Below are positions 1-7,571 of a stretch of 47,598 nucleotides of DNA, in pieces. Under the pieces are notes generated by a model. That model did no database searches. It was given only the letters and a program-made list of their open reading frames with translations, and was not told where the DNA came from. The position numbers were made by a program, and so were the translations under genes. The stretch comes from Actinospica acidithermotolerans. Lineage in GTDB: Bacteria > Actinomycetota > Actinomycetes > Streptomycetales > Catenulisporaceae. Each line of letters begins with the position of its first letter. Within the stretch, counting starts at the first letter, position 1. Location: NCBI RefSeq assembly GCF_018139625.1, contig NZ_JAGSOH010000050.1, positions 1 to 47,598 of the forward strand, given 5' to 3'.

Positions 1-58
1 TCATACCCTCCGCGCGGGACAGCCGCCGGATCTCGGCCCAATCTTCCACGTTCAGCAC
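1..58 (-). CDS. istA: IS21-family transposase IstA, N-terminal 19 residues only
   Basis: Reading from base 58 on the minus strand gives MLNVEDWAEIRRLSRAEGM, the conserved opening of IS21 IstA transposases, which precedes their first helix-turn-helix. IstA is the DDE transposase of the element and works with the AAA+ helper IstB. The gene runs off the window. A GGAGG sits at 59-63 (complement), directly against the GTG at 58 but 9 nt from an in-frame GTG at 49, so the true start may be 49. Confidence 0.7.
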   Translation of the reverse strand, partial: MLNVEDWAEIRRLSRAEGM

Positions 59-74
59 CCTCCAGGCTAAGCAA

Positions 75-114
75 GGGGGTCAACTTTCAACCGTTGCCTG
101 GGGGTCAGTTTTCA
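75..114. repeat. IS21-type terminal direct repeats
   Basis: Two near-identical 15-mers, 75-89 and 100-114, begin GGGGGTCA and end TTTCA and are 25 bp apart. Multiple terminal repeats of this kind are transposase binding sites in IS21-family elements. Confidence 0.7.
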
Positions 115-118
115 CTAG

Positions 119-376
119 TCGCCGACAACCGACTTCTTCTACGCGTGGGCGGCGGTCGGAGGCGATACCGGCATCCCGCCGAGTGCGGGCGCCGTGGATC
201 GCGAATTGGCCTGCTTGATCTGTGCACTGGTATCGGCGGCCATCGCTATCGCGGCGATCGTGGCGAGCCTGTGTCTGCCTGTTTCCCGACGCGGTCTCGC
301 GCTGCTACGGGGTGTCCGCGTGCTGACCGGGCTCGCGCTCGTGCTTGGGGTCTCAGGTCTGGTCTGCCTCGCGTGA
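119..376 (+). pseudogene. 3' fragment of a membrane protein gene next to the IS21 end
   Basis: The open frame begins 2 bases after an in-frame TAG at 116-118, immediately beside the IS end, and reads TTDFFYAWAAVGGDTGIPPS before a hydrophobic C-terminal part. The C-terminal 60 residues (from GTG 194) contain two hydrophobic stretches, about residues 6-28 and 41-60 of that part, consistent with two membrane segments. The protein-like sequence continues upstream of GTG 194 right up to the IS, so I infer a gene cut by the insertion. An intact 60-residue membrane protein starting at 194 is the alternative. No family was recognised. Confidence 0.35.
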
Positions 377-602
377 CAGCGTACGCGCCCAGCGGTGGCT
401 CGGCTGGTACCAAGCCACTGGACACCGGGCAGTGCGCACGCGCCGGTCTCGGACAAACCATGGTCAGCCAGCTGCGACACGGCAGGGAGTTGGTGAGTCG
501 GTTTCGCGGGCTGGCGCAGCCTGTCCGGTGGCCGGATCGCCGGCGTAGACCGCCGGCGGGTACCTGTGGCGTGGCGGCAGTTTGTCAGCGCGCGATTTTG
601 CC

Positions 603-1064
603 TTAGGCCCGTTCGGCGTCTTGTTCGATGCCCAGGACCTCGTTGACGATGCCGCGGATCAGTTCGAGGTTCTCGATCGCGGCATCAGCCTCGTAGGCCG
701 CTTCGAGCGCGGCGTTGCGCGGGTCTGTAGCGAGGGCGAAGGCCACGGCGCTTGCGGCGCGGGCGCGGCGGAACGTCGCACGGTACTCGACCTGCTCGGC
801 TGTGCCCTGCTCCATCTCGTCGTGGATGCCCCAGGCTTGGGCATCGAGCCGGTCGGTGAGCGCGGTCGCAGCCTGCGCGCCCGGGCCGCCCCAGCGGCCG
901 AGGGCGAGGTCGGCGAGCGCGGGGGCGAGTTCAGGCTCGTCGAGCGCTACCGCCGAGACGGCGGCCTTGGCCGCCCTGACCGCGATGCGCCGCTGTGGTT
1001 CGGCGTCGGCGGCCTCGATCAACTGCGAGAGTTGGGCCGATCTTGTCTCGAGTCGGCTTGCCAT
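603..1064 (-). CDS. Hypothetical alpha-helical protein
   Basis: 153 residues, rich in Ala, Glu and Arg, and predicted to be almost entirely helical from its composition; no signal peptide or membrane segment. ATG at 1064 is preceded by GAGGG 8 nt upstream; the frame stays open further upstream but that part reads as non-coding. The C-terminal half (DPRNAALEAAYEADAAIENL) is the most protein-like part. I do not recognise a family. It stands alone, convergent with nothing visible on its left, and diverges from the immunity gene cluster that begins at 1394. Confidence 0.6.
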   Translation of the reverse strand: MASRLETRSAQLSQLIEAADAEPQRRIAVRAAKAAVSAVALDEPELAPALADLALGRWGGPGAQAATALTDRLDAQAWGIHDEMEQGTAEQVEYRATFRRARAASAVAFALATDPRNAALEAAYEADAAIENLELIRGIVNEVLGIEQDAERA

Positions 1065-1393
1065 CCGTTGACCCTCGCCCTCCTTCGGCGGCGGGCCGGA
1101 GCTCTTGAATGGGTGGCGGGTGCCGCCCCGGCGCCCGTGTCGATCGTAGTCCCACACGGGGTGCACATCGGCTTTCCAGCGCCGAGTGAGGCTACGATGG
1201 CGGGGCTCGGCCGCGCGCCGACACTCGTCCTGGGTGGCAGGGCGAGGATCTGGCTGATCGTCAGCTTGATGCCGGCGTGCAGGTGTCGGTCAGGTTCTTA
1301 GGATGTCCGCGGAGAGGCTGATGTCCGTGAAAGCGGGACAGCCGCAGGCGCCGGACGGCGCCGATCGGCCACGGGATGTTTGGGGAAGTGGGC
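1065..1393. other. Intergenic region, no gene seen
   Basis: 329 bases between two divergent genes. No frame reads as convincing protein and I see no tRNA, strong hairpin or repeat. It presumably holds the two divergent promoters, but I could not pick -35/-10 pairs with confidence. Confidence 0.4.
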
Positions 1394-1867
1394 ATGGCCG
1401 TCGATCATGACCAGATTGATCTTGTTGATGTTGCGGACGCGGCTGGAACCGGCTGCGTCGTCCGCGTCGCGGGTCGTTTCCAACCAGGGGTGCTCACCGG
1501 CCACGACATTCTGCGCACGGACGTTCTGGTTTCCGCGAGCTTCGTCGATGCCCGCCTGCAACTCTTTCTATCTCCCGGGGACCTGGACGAGTGGCGGCGC
1601 GATCTCGCGCAACTGGCTGCGGGCGGGAGCGCCACCCTCGGCGCAGACCGTGGCCTGAGTCTGGGCTTTCGCGTGTATGAGGACGGCTGGCTCGCGATCA
1701 CCGTCGAGGACCCAGACCGGCTCACTGCGCAGCTAGGCCTTCGACCGGCCGAGGCGTGGATCGCAGAACACCTTCGGCGTCTTGAGCGCGTGCGGGCGGC
1801 GTGGCCGCGAGAAGTCTGTGAAACGGCGCCGGGCGCATACGTGTGGAGTTCTACCGCGGAACGCTAG
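1394..1867 (+). CDS. DUF5959 family protein
   Basis: 157 residues. The pattern DLVDVADAAGTGCVVRVAGR, then PGVLTGHDILRTDVLVSASF, then LSPGDLDEWRRDLAQLAAG, matches the DUF5959 family of actinomycetes as I know it. Members are small soluble beta-rich proteins of unknown function, often found near toxin or immunity genes. The ATG at 1394 has GGGGAAG about 6 nt upstream; an ATG at 1376 is in frame but lacks a good Shine-Dalgarno. It heads a same-strand run of small genes up to 4750, and its 3' end may overlap the next gene if that starts early. Confidence 0.7.
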   Translation: MAVDHDQIDLVDVADAAGTGCVVRVAGRFQPGVLTGHDILRTDVLVSASFVDARLQLFLSPGDLDEWRRDLAQLAAGGSATLGADRGLSLGFRVYEDGWLAITVEDPDRLTAQLGLRPAEAWIAEHLRRLERVRAAWPREVCETAPGAYVWSSTAER

Positions 1868-1884
1868 CCGCATATGTGATCCCC

Positions 1885-2325
1885 GTGACGACAGGTTGGA
1901 GAGACGTGGAACTGGTCGCACGCGCCGCGGGCGCCGACGACGACCCATATGACGATGTGCTGGAGGCGGGTTTCTCCGAGAACGAGGACGGTACCGGAAT
2001 CGCCGTCGTGTTCCAGCGCACCCGCTCCGCACCCGACCCGTGGCCGGGAGACCCGGGCGAGACCGAGTTGTTCAACAACACCTACTGCGTCACCGTCGGC
2101 TCAGGACAGGCCGTGTACGGCGGCTTGAAGTCGATCGAATTCGTCACCGATCGCGATGCGGTCATCCGCATCGACCCAGGCTTCGCTGACATCCTCGGTC
2201 TCACCGAACAGCTTCAGGTTCGCTTCGACGTCCCGGAGAGCGCCCTCGACGATTTCAAGGCCATGCTGCCGAAAGTGGTGACGTGGGGGCTGCCTGGCCA
2301 GGTACCTGCGCTCCGCGGAATATGA
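1885..2325 (+). CDS. Immunity protein, Imm10-like
   Basis: About 146 residues. The acidic stretch DDPYDDVLEAGFSENEDGTG followed by a TYCVTVGSGQAVYGG segment resembles the Imm10 family of polymorphic-toxin immunity proteins (known family pattern: an F-x-E-x-x-D-G-x-G strand, then TYC and GG). The start is uncertain: GTG 1843 would overlap the upstream gene by 25 bp, GTG 1885 gives a usual family length, and GTG 1906 has GGAG 4 nt before it. No toxin gene lies next to it, so it may act as an orphan immunity gene against toxins of competitors. Assignment is by eye. Confidence 0.55.
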   Translation: MTTGWRDVELVARAAGADDDPYDDVLEAGFSENEDGTGIAVVFQRTRSAPDPWPGDPGETELFNNTYCVTVGSGQAVYGGLKSIEFVTDRDAVIRIDPGFADILGLTEQLQVRFDVPESALDDFKAMLPKVVTWGLPGQVPALRGI

Positions 2326-2534
2326 GGCGCAGGCGGTGACGACTTCTTCTACGCCAAGCTTCAGCGAGATGGTAGCTGGTCGTCTCCGGCGACAACGACA
2401 CCACCGTGCCGCGCAAGGCCCTGGCTGCCGCGCGACCTTGGGCTGGCCGTCCTGCAACGAGATTCCGAGATTTCCTGGCTGCTCGCCGAGTGCAGCTGGA
2501 AGAGCAATAGCTCCAGGGCCCTGGGAGAGTGCCC
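2326..2534 (+). other. Possible remnant of a decayed coding segment
   Basis: Directly after the TGA at 2323-2325, the same frame continues with a protein-like stretch (DDFFYAKLQRDGSW, about 2338-2379). The sense then moves to another frame near 2380 (LVVSGDNDTTVPRKALAAA). This looks like a short frameshifted remnant, either of the Imm10-like gene's own tail or of a neighbour lost by deletion. Low certainty. The last 20 bases contain GGGAGAG, the ribosome binding site of the next gene. Confidence 0.3.
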
Positions 2535-2915
2535 ATGCACTACACCATCGAGACCTTCATCCCGCATATGAAGACCACGGCGACCAGCGGTGACCTGCCC
2601 GAGGCGTACGCGAAGCTCAGCGAGGCCGCATCCGCGACCGCGACCTGTGCCGCCGACCGGGACAACGGCCCGCTCGTCGCGGTCGGCGACGACTACTCCT
2701 ACATCACCCTTGCACGCGAGGGCGAGTTCCACACGCTGACCGTCCCGATCGAAACGGACAGTGAGGAGGCGGAGGACGATGTGCTGCTGATCGGCGGCGT
2801 CGACACCATCGTCGCGAGGAACCAGATCGCCCCGCGCGAACTAGGCCTGACCGTGCTGTTGAAGGCCCCGGACATCTCCGGTCTGCTCACCGAGTACACC
2901 TGGGACGGGCAGTAG
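2535..2915 (+). CDS. Imm1-like immunity protein (tentative)
   Basis: 126 residues, acidic and soluble. Its middle has alternating beta strands (YSYITLAREGEFHTLTVPI), then IGGVDTIVARNQIAPRELGL and a C-terminal EYTWDG, a layout that resembles Imm1-type immunity proteins. ATG 2535 is chosen over GTG 2529 because GGGAGAG lies 6-7 nt before it. It ends 12 bp before the next gene, whose AGGAGGG overlaps its stop region, so the two are probably one transcription unit. The family call is tentative; position in a run of immunity-type genes supports it. Confidence 0.5.
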   Translation: MHYTIETFIPHMKTTATSGDLPEAYAKLSEAASATATCAADRDNGPLVAVGDDYSYITLAREGEFHTLTVPIETDSEEAEDDVLLIGGVDTIVARNQIAPRELGLTVLLKAPDISGLLTEYTWDGQ

Positions 2916-2927
2916 GAGGGCGGCGGG

Positions 2928-3359
2928 ATGCCGGAGACCGATCTCGAAGCCTGGGAACGCGGACGGCGAGAGGCGCTCGCCGCGTTCATGGTCGCGCTGG
3001 ATGCGGGCGAGGTGGACCTGGAGGCCGACCCGCTGGCGTTCCTGCCCTACCTCAACCGGTTTGTCGCCGATCAGGACTATGACGCCTTCGACCAGGATGA
3101 TTGGCGCTACCTGCACGCCATCCTCGCCGCCTACATCGCGGACGTGCTCATCCGCAAGTACGGCGCGCGCTGGCGGCTGCGCCACGATGCGCGGGGCCCG
3201 AACTACATGCTGGTGACCATCGGGTACGACGGAGGCGAGTATGAGACCTCGCCGATGGACATCGTCTACCACGGGCTCGGACAAGTACCGCCGGTGGTCA
3301 CGCGGATGCTCGCCACCGCGGAGCTGACCGCGCACCTCGTGCGCAGATACGATGGCTGA
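2928..3359 (+). CDS. Hypothetical protein in immunity gene run
   Basis: 143 residues, soluble. The N-terminal half is helical and acidic (EAWERGRREALAAFMVALDA; DYDAFDQDDWRYLHAILAAY) and the C-terminal half has a strand-rich segment around NYMLVTIGYDGGEYETSP. ATG 2928 has a strong AGGAGGG 7 nt upstream that begins inside the stop codon of the preceding gene, so co-translation is likely. I do not recognise the family. Size, acidity and context suggest another immunity-type protein, but that is inference. Confidence 0.6.
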   Translation: MPETDLEAWERGRREALAAFMVALDAGEVDLEADPLAFLPYLNRFVADQDYDAFDQDDWRYLHAILAAYIADVLIRKYGARWRLRHDARGPNYMLVTIGYDGGEYETSPMDIVYHGLGQVPPVVTRMLATAELTAHLVRRYDG

Positions 3360-3413
3360 AACAACACCCGGCACTGATCGGGGGCTGCGGCGAGTTCGAG
3401 CGGGGGAGCGCGG

Positions 3414-4046
3414 ATGGGGCGGATCGATGTCATCTCCATCCCGCACGAGCCACCCGTCTGGCGCCCGTACGATGCCGACACGCTCGCGCGCATTGCAGCG
3501 CCCGCCGCTGCCGCGGCCGCGCTGACCGGGCGGGGCCTGCCGCTGAACGCCCACCAGCACTTCAACCGGGATCCGCAGCGCGAACTCGAGATCGTGAGGC
3601 TGCCCGAGTGCGGGCCGGCGGCCTTTCTCGCGCAGGTGCATGACGGGTTCAACAACAGCTACTGGCTCAGCCTGACCGACGGGTCGGTGTGGATGCGCTA
3701 CGGCCGCCAGGACGGGCCGGTCGAACTCGCCAAACCCGCCAACACGTCGGTTCCCGCGCTGCAAGCTGTCCTTGACGCGTGGTGCGCCTTCGATGGCCCG
3801 CGCGGCGCCGTCGATATCGACCCGCGCGCCTACGAGCACCTGCTCGACACCTTCGTCCTCGACGCGGTGCGTGCCGACCCCGAAGTCTACGCGGACCCCG
3901 AGGGCTGGTGGCCCAGGACCGTCGAGGAAGCGGGCTACACCGGCCCGCGTTTCCTGAACGGCGACAAGGCCCTCTACGAGTACGTACACCGCGACGAGAC
4001 CGGCACGTGGGTCCTCGACCACCCCGGCTACGAGGACGACGACTAA
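3414..4046 (+). CDS. SUKH-4 family immunity protein (copy 1)
   Basis: 210 residues. Conserved SUKH-4 pattern: LTGRGLP near residue 40, LPECGPAAFL near 62, then SLTDGSVWMRYG and an N-T-S segment followed by a helix ending in LDAWCAF. SUKH (Smi1/Knr4-like) proteins neutralise secreted nuclease and other polymorphic toxins by direct binding in the cytoplasm. ATG 3414 follows GGGGGAG. A paralogue lies downstream at 4166-4750: both share the LTGRGLP start, the DGWW/EGWW motif and an ending HPGYxxD/E, so they arose by duplication and divergence. No cognate toxin is visible. Confidence 0.75.
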   Translation: MGRIDVISIPHEPPVWRPYDADTLARIAAPAAAAAALTGRGLPLNAHQHFNRDPQRELEIVRLPECGPAAFLAQVHDGFNNSYWLSLTDGSVWMRYGRQDGPVELAKPANTSVPALQAVLDAWCAFDGPRGAVDIDPRAYEHLLDTFVLDAVRADPEVYADPEGWWPRTVEEAGYTGPRFLNGDKALYEYVHRDETGTWVLDHPGYEDDD

Positions 4047-4165
4047 CCCGGGGCTGCGCGGCGCGACCGACAGACCGGCCGGCGCCACACCGCACTGCGC
4101 GGACGGCGCTGCCAGGCGCCCGGCTCGTAAAGAACGTGGTGACCGGGAAGGAAGAGAAGGCGGCT

Positions 4166-4750
4166 ATGTGGCGCTCATTCGCGCTGGAGGCGCTCGCACC
4201 CCTCGGCGTGTCGACATCGGTGGTTGAGGCTCTGACGGGGCGCGGTTTGCCCGCGAACGCGTTCGAGGTCTACGTCCGGGATCAGGCGCGCGAGCTGGAG
4301 GTGGCAGATCTCCCCGGCTGCGGCCAGGCTGCCTTCCTGGGCCGGTATACCGATGAATGGAACACGTACTGGCTGCGCCTGGCCGACTCCTCGGTGTGGA
4401 TGCGGTGGGGCATACTGGACCGGCCGGCCGAGTCGACGCAGCGCATCAACACCTCCGTCGAGGCGTTCCAGGCCGTCCTGGGCGCCTGGTGCGAGATGAA
4501 GAGCTCAAGCGTCGACGAGACGGACGAACAAGCCTACGAGGACCTGGTGACCGAGACGATTTGTCGCGCTGTCGGCGCCGATCCGGCCGTCTTCGCCGAT
4601 GGCGACGGCTGGTGGCCGGTCTTCTTCGAAGAACTCGAATACACCCTGCCCCGCATGGTCGCCGGAGACCGGCCGCTCCACCAACTCGTGCGGTGCGACG
4701 CGTCCGGCCGCTGGATCCTCGAGCACCCCGGATACGACGAGGCGAGCTAG
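4166..4750 (+). CDS. SUKH-4 family immunity protein (copy 2)
   Basis: 194 residues, paralogous to the preceding gene: LTGRGLPANAF, LPGCGQAAFLG, RLADSSVWMRWG, INTSVEAFQAVLGAWC, then DGDGWWPVFFEELEYTLP and a C-terminal LEHPGYDEAS. ATG 4166 has GGAAGAGAAGG upstream with 8 nt spacing; the frame is open further upstream without protein sense. Its TAG stop (4748-4750) overlaps the TAG stop of the convergent gene on the other strand inside one CTAG. Family call as for copy 1; the target toxin is unknown. Confidence 0.75.
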   Translation: MWRSFALEALAPLGVSTSVVEALTGRGLPANAFEVYVRDQARELEVADLPGCGQAAFLGRYTDEWNTYWLRLADSSVWMRWGILDRPAESTQRINTSVEAFQAVLGAWCEMKSSSVDETDEQAYEDLVTETICRAVGADPAVFADGDGWWPVFFEELEYTLPRMVAGDRPLHQLVRCDASGRWILEHPGYDEAS

Positions 4751-5901
4751 GCGACCAGGAGCATCTCGTCGAGCAGGTACAGTGCCCGGGAGCGTGCCGG
4801 CGCGAGCGGGCTACCGCCGGCCAAGGGCCCCTTCCAGTGCCAAGACTCGATTGCGGCGACCTGCGCGAGCGTGTCCTGATCGTCCGCTTGCGCCGCGGCC
4901 GAGGCCAGGCGCAGTGCGGCGCCCCGATAGGTCCCGGCCCACCGCTGGGCGAACTCGGCCAGTTCCGGCAGGAGACCGGAGGCGGCGGCCTGCGACGGAT
5001 AGGTGGCGGCGAGCGCGGCCAGCGTCATCCGGATCGCACCGGGTTCGCGGTCCCAGCGCGCGAACAGGCTGGCCGCTTCGGCTTGGACCGCCGCGTGGGT
5101 CAACCGAAGCCCGTCTCCGACTTCGATGCCGTCGCCCTCGGCGATGAGCTTGTCGGCGAGGTAGGCGATCAGCCGGTCGCCGTTGGAGGCCGCGGAGTAG
5201 AGCATGCCGTAGGCGTAATCCCGCACCGAGAAGGGCATCCGTTCGTCGGTGGCGAGCGCGACGATCAGCGGCACCGCCTCGGCCGTGTGCGGATAGCAGG
5301 CGTCCTGGTGCATGACGGCGTTGTGCAGCTCACCTATGAACTCGTCTGCCGCGCCGGGCACCCACCCACTGCCCGGACCGTCCGGGGCCGCCATGTCGAA
5401 CGCGGCCTGCGGATCACCCAGCAGGCGCCGGGAGATCTCCCGGACCACCGCGAGGAAGTCGCCATCCCAACCCGGCTCTGGGTCGTCATCGAACGGCCCG
5501 GCCTGGGCGGGCTCCGGCAGCTGCGTCGGGAAAGCAGCGATCGCCACGCGCCGCCGCTGCAGCGCGGTCTCCGCGTCGAGCTCGATGCTCGCGCGCCGGC
5601 CCTCGCGCAGGAAATGGCGCTCCGGGCTTGCGCCGCTGCCCTCGCCCGCGCTGCCGAGATAGCCGCCGTACTCGCGCGCGATCGCCTCGACCGCGGCGGT
5701 CTCGCAGTCCTGCCACCGGCCACCGGAATCAGCGGACGGCGGGTTGACGCACAGCGACTCGACCCCGTCATCGCGCACGGTCACCCAGCGATGCCCGCGC
5801 AGCGCCAGGCGCTGAGCGACCGCATCGACCGCATCCTGCGCAACCAGCAGGTGAAACTCCGAATACGACGCCGCTACACCGACCCCTGCCCCCTGCGTCA
5901 C
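4747..5901 (-). CDS. Hypothetical HEAT-repeat-like protein
   Basis: 384 residues, soluble. The N-terminal ~110 residues look like a small alpha/beta domain (SEFHLLVAQDAVDAVAQRL). The C-terminal ~230 residues consist of helical pairs with the tone of HEAT repeats (ELHNAVMHQD, TAEAVPLIVALATDERMPF, RDYAYGMLYSAAS). Such proteins usually serve as binding scaffolds. The GTG start at 5901 has no Shine-Dalgarno, but TACGCT sits 7 nt upstream, so the mRNA is probably leaderless. The reading frame stays open upstream across the divergent NUDIX gene, but that part is antisense shadow. Its place next to immunity genes suggests, without proof, a related role. Confidence 0.65.
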   Translation of the reverse strand: MTQGAGVGVAASYSEFHLLVAQDAVDAVAQRLALRGHRWVTVRDDGVESLCVNPPSADSGGRWQDCETAAVEAIAREYGGYLGSAGEGSGASPERHFLREGRRASIELDAETALQRRRVAIAAFPTQLPEPAQAGPFDDDPEPGWDGDFLAVVREISRRLLGDPQAAFDMAAPDGPGSGWVPGAADEFIGELHNAVMHQDACYPHTAEAVPLIVALATDERMPFSVRDYAYGMLYSAASNGDRLIAYLADKLIAEGDGIEVGDGLRLTHAAVQAEAASLFARWDREPGAIRMTLAALAATYPSQAAASGLLPELAEFAQRWAGTYRGAALRLASAAAQADDQDTLAQVAAIESWHWKGPLAGGSPLAPARSRALYLLDEMLLVA

Positions 5902-5908
5902 GCGCGCC

Positions 5909-5914
5909 AGCGTA
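5909..5914 (-). promoter_or_regulatory. -10 box for leaderless transcript of the HEAT-like gene
   Basis: On the minus strand TACGCT lies 7 nt before the GTG at 5901 and no ribosome binding site is present, the arrangement of leaderless actinomycete genes. Inferred from sequence only. Confidence 0.4.
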
Positions 5915-6063
5915 GCATCGGGCCGCGCGCCGCCGGCACCAGATGCCGCGATCCCCAACACCGCCGCGACCGGAACGCGTCGAGACAGTCGCCGGTCCGC
6001 GGACGACGTCGTCCCAAGACGCGCCTTGCTCGGTTCTCGGCTGCTGACCGCTGCAATAAACGC

Positions 6064-6090
6064 TTGGCCCGGTGAACGCTCTGGCATACT
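6064..6090 (+). promoter_or_regulatory. Promoter of the NUDIX gene
   Basis: TTGGCC (6064-6069) and CATACT (6085-6090) are 15 bp apart, and CATACT lies 6 nt before the GTG at 6097. With no Shine-Dalgarno present this again suggests a leaderless transcript. Confidence 0.35.
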
Positions 6091-6096
6091 CGCCTC

Positions 6097-6654
6097 GTGG
6101 GCGGCGACGGCGAGAAGCGCTTCGCGTGGAGAATCCACGGAACCCGCGCCATCTACGACAACCCGTGGATCAAGCTCGACCTCGTCGACGTTGAGCAGCC
6201 CGACGGCCACCGCTTCGAACACCATGTGGTCCGCCTGCGCGCCGCGGCCATCGCCGCCATGATCGATGACCAAGACCGTGTTCTGATGCTCTGGCGCCAC
6301 CGGTTCGTGGCCGACCGATGGGGCTACGAACTGCCCGGCGGGCTGGTGGACGACGGTGATGAGCCCATCGAGACGATCGCCCGCGAGATGAGGGAGGAGA
6401 CCGGCTTTCGCGCCGCGAGGATCGAGCACCTGCTCAGCTTCGAGCCGATGGTCGGCATGGTCGATAGCCCGCACCATCTCTTCATCGCCAGGGGCCTTGA
6501 ACGGTTCGGGGAGCCGACCGAAGTCAACGAGTCGGCACGCCAGCAGTGGCTTCCACTCGCCAGCATCCCGGACCTGATCGCTCGAGGCGAGATCTGGAAC
6601 AGCGGCACCCTGATCACCCTGATGCACGTCCTGCTTTCTCGCCCCCGACGGTGA
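6097..6654 (+). CDS. NUDIX hydrolase, ADP-ribose pyrophosphatase type
   Basis: 185 residues. The NUDIX box lies around residues 82-105 (PGGLVDDGDE then REMREETGF). The Glu five residues after the second Gly is replaced by Asp, while the metal-binding REMREE part is intact. An N-terminal strand-rich part (YDNPWIKLDLVDVEQPDG) and a downstream PHHLFIA element resemble ADP-ribose/ADP-sugar pyrophosphatases, which hydrolyse nucleoside diphosphate-linked compounds in the cytoplasm. The GTG start has no Shine-Dalgarno and a -10 box 6 nt upstream. The PheS-like fragment that follows begins within its 3' end in another frame. Confidence 0.75.
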   Translation: MGGDGEKRFAWRIHGTRAIYDNPWIKLDLVDVEQPDGHRFEHHVVRLRAAAIAAMIDDQDRVLMLWRHRFVADRWGYELPGGLVDDGDEPIETIAREMREETGFRAARIEHLLSFEPMVGMVDSPHHLFIARGLERFGEPTEVNESARQQWLPLASIPDLIARGEIWNSGTLITLMHVLLSRPRR

Positions 6655-7516
6655 GCCCGGGAACCAGCGACATTACACACGCATCCCCGCCGCCCTGCGG
6701 ACGCTGGCCGAGGACCTGAACGACGACGTACTCCTGGTCTGCCCCGGAATCGTCTATCGCCGCGACAGCATCGACCGGCTACATACCGGCAAGCCGCACC
6801 AGCTCGACCTGTGGCGCATCACCCAGCGCCAAGCGCCGATGAACACCGCCGACCTGGACGAGATGGTCGAGATCCTCACAGGCTCACTGCTGCCCGGCTC
6901 GATCCACCGGCTCGAGGAGCGCGTCCACCCCTACACGATCTCCGGCAGGCAAGTCGACGTCGAGCGAGATGGCGAATGGATCGAGGTCGCCGAGTGCGGC
7001 CTGGCGCACCCACGGGTGCTTCAACAGGCCGGTCTCGACAATACGTGGAGCGGGCTCGCGCTCGGTATGGGCCTGGACCGGATGCTGATGCTCATCAAGC
7101 AGATTCCGGACATCCGCCTCCTGCGCTCGGTCAAGCCCGCCGTGGCCGCGCAAATGACCGATCTCAACCCCTACCGACCGGTATCGACGATGCCCGCGAT
7201 CCGCCGCGACATCTCCGTCGCTGTCGAGCACGACGAAGCTGCCGAGGACCTCGGCGACCGGGTGCGTGACGCGCTCGGACAGGACGCGGACTGCGTGGAG
7301 TCGGTGGAGATCCTCGCGCAGACCGCCTGCGCCGAGTTGCCGCCGCAAGCGCTCGAGCGCCTCGGAGCGCGTCCGGACCAGAAGAACGTGCTGCTGAAAG
7401 TGGTGCTGCGGAGCCTGGAGCGGACCTTGACTGACCACGAGGCCAACGTGCTGCGCGACCGCATCTATGCCGCCGTGCATCGCGGCGGCGCGCGTCAATG
7501 GGCGGCAACCAGATAG
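6623..7516 (+). pseudogene. 5'-truncated PheS-like (class II aaRS-related) gene
   Basis: From HYTRIPAALRTLAEDL (6671 on) the frame carries a class II phenylalanyl-tRNA-synthetase-alpha-like core: LVCPGIVYRRDSIDRLH (motif 2 style), HQLDLW, then LAHPRVLQQAGL and GLALGMGLDRMLMLIKQIPD (motif 3 style). A C-terminal FDX-ACB-like domain follows from about 7160 (STMPAIRRDISVAV). It resembles the PheS-related proteins of Streptomyces that are not the housekeeping enzyme. No ATG, GTG or TTG occurs in frame between the stop at 6620-6622 and the ATG at 6839, which is well inside the conserved core, so the N-terminal portion is missing. A protein starting at ATG 6839 (225 residues) would lack motif 2. I infer a deletion that fused it to the NUDIX gene. 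Confidence 0.6.
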
Positions 7517-7539
7517 CGTGCGCCGCGGTCGGCGCGTGC

Positions 7540-7568
7540 GCCGGGCAGGTCTCGCCCGCCTGCCCGGC
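7540..7568. terminator. Hairpin between convergent genes
   Basis: GCCGGGCAGG (7540-7549) and CCTGCCCGGC (7559-7568) form a perfect 10-bp stem with a 9-nt loop. It sits between the end of the PheS-like frame (+) and the stop of the NUDIX gene (-). Likely a bidirectional terminator. Confidence 0.5.
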
Positions 7569-7571
7569 GGC

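Larger units (their letters stand above)
1..114 (-). mobile_element. End of an IS21-family insertion sequence (cut by window edge)
   Basis: The first 58 bases encode, on the minus strand, the N-terminus typical of IstA transposases. Upstream of it are two copies of a 15-base terminal motif (GGGGGTCAACTTTCA and GGGGGTCAGTTTTCA) 25 bp apart, as found at the ends of IS21-family elements. The element would end at the CA of position 114. The rest of the element (most of istA, istB, the other end) lies outside the window. Family assignment rests on the protein start and the repeated ends; the target duplication cannot be seen. Confidence 0.75.

Noticed and set aside
4357-6075. Long plus-strand frame across SUKH-4 copy 2 and the HEAT-like gene
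   Set aside because: Spans two convergent genes in a different frame and reads as Arg/Gly/Pro-rich shadow.
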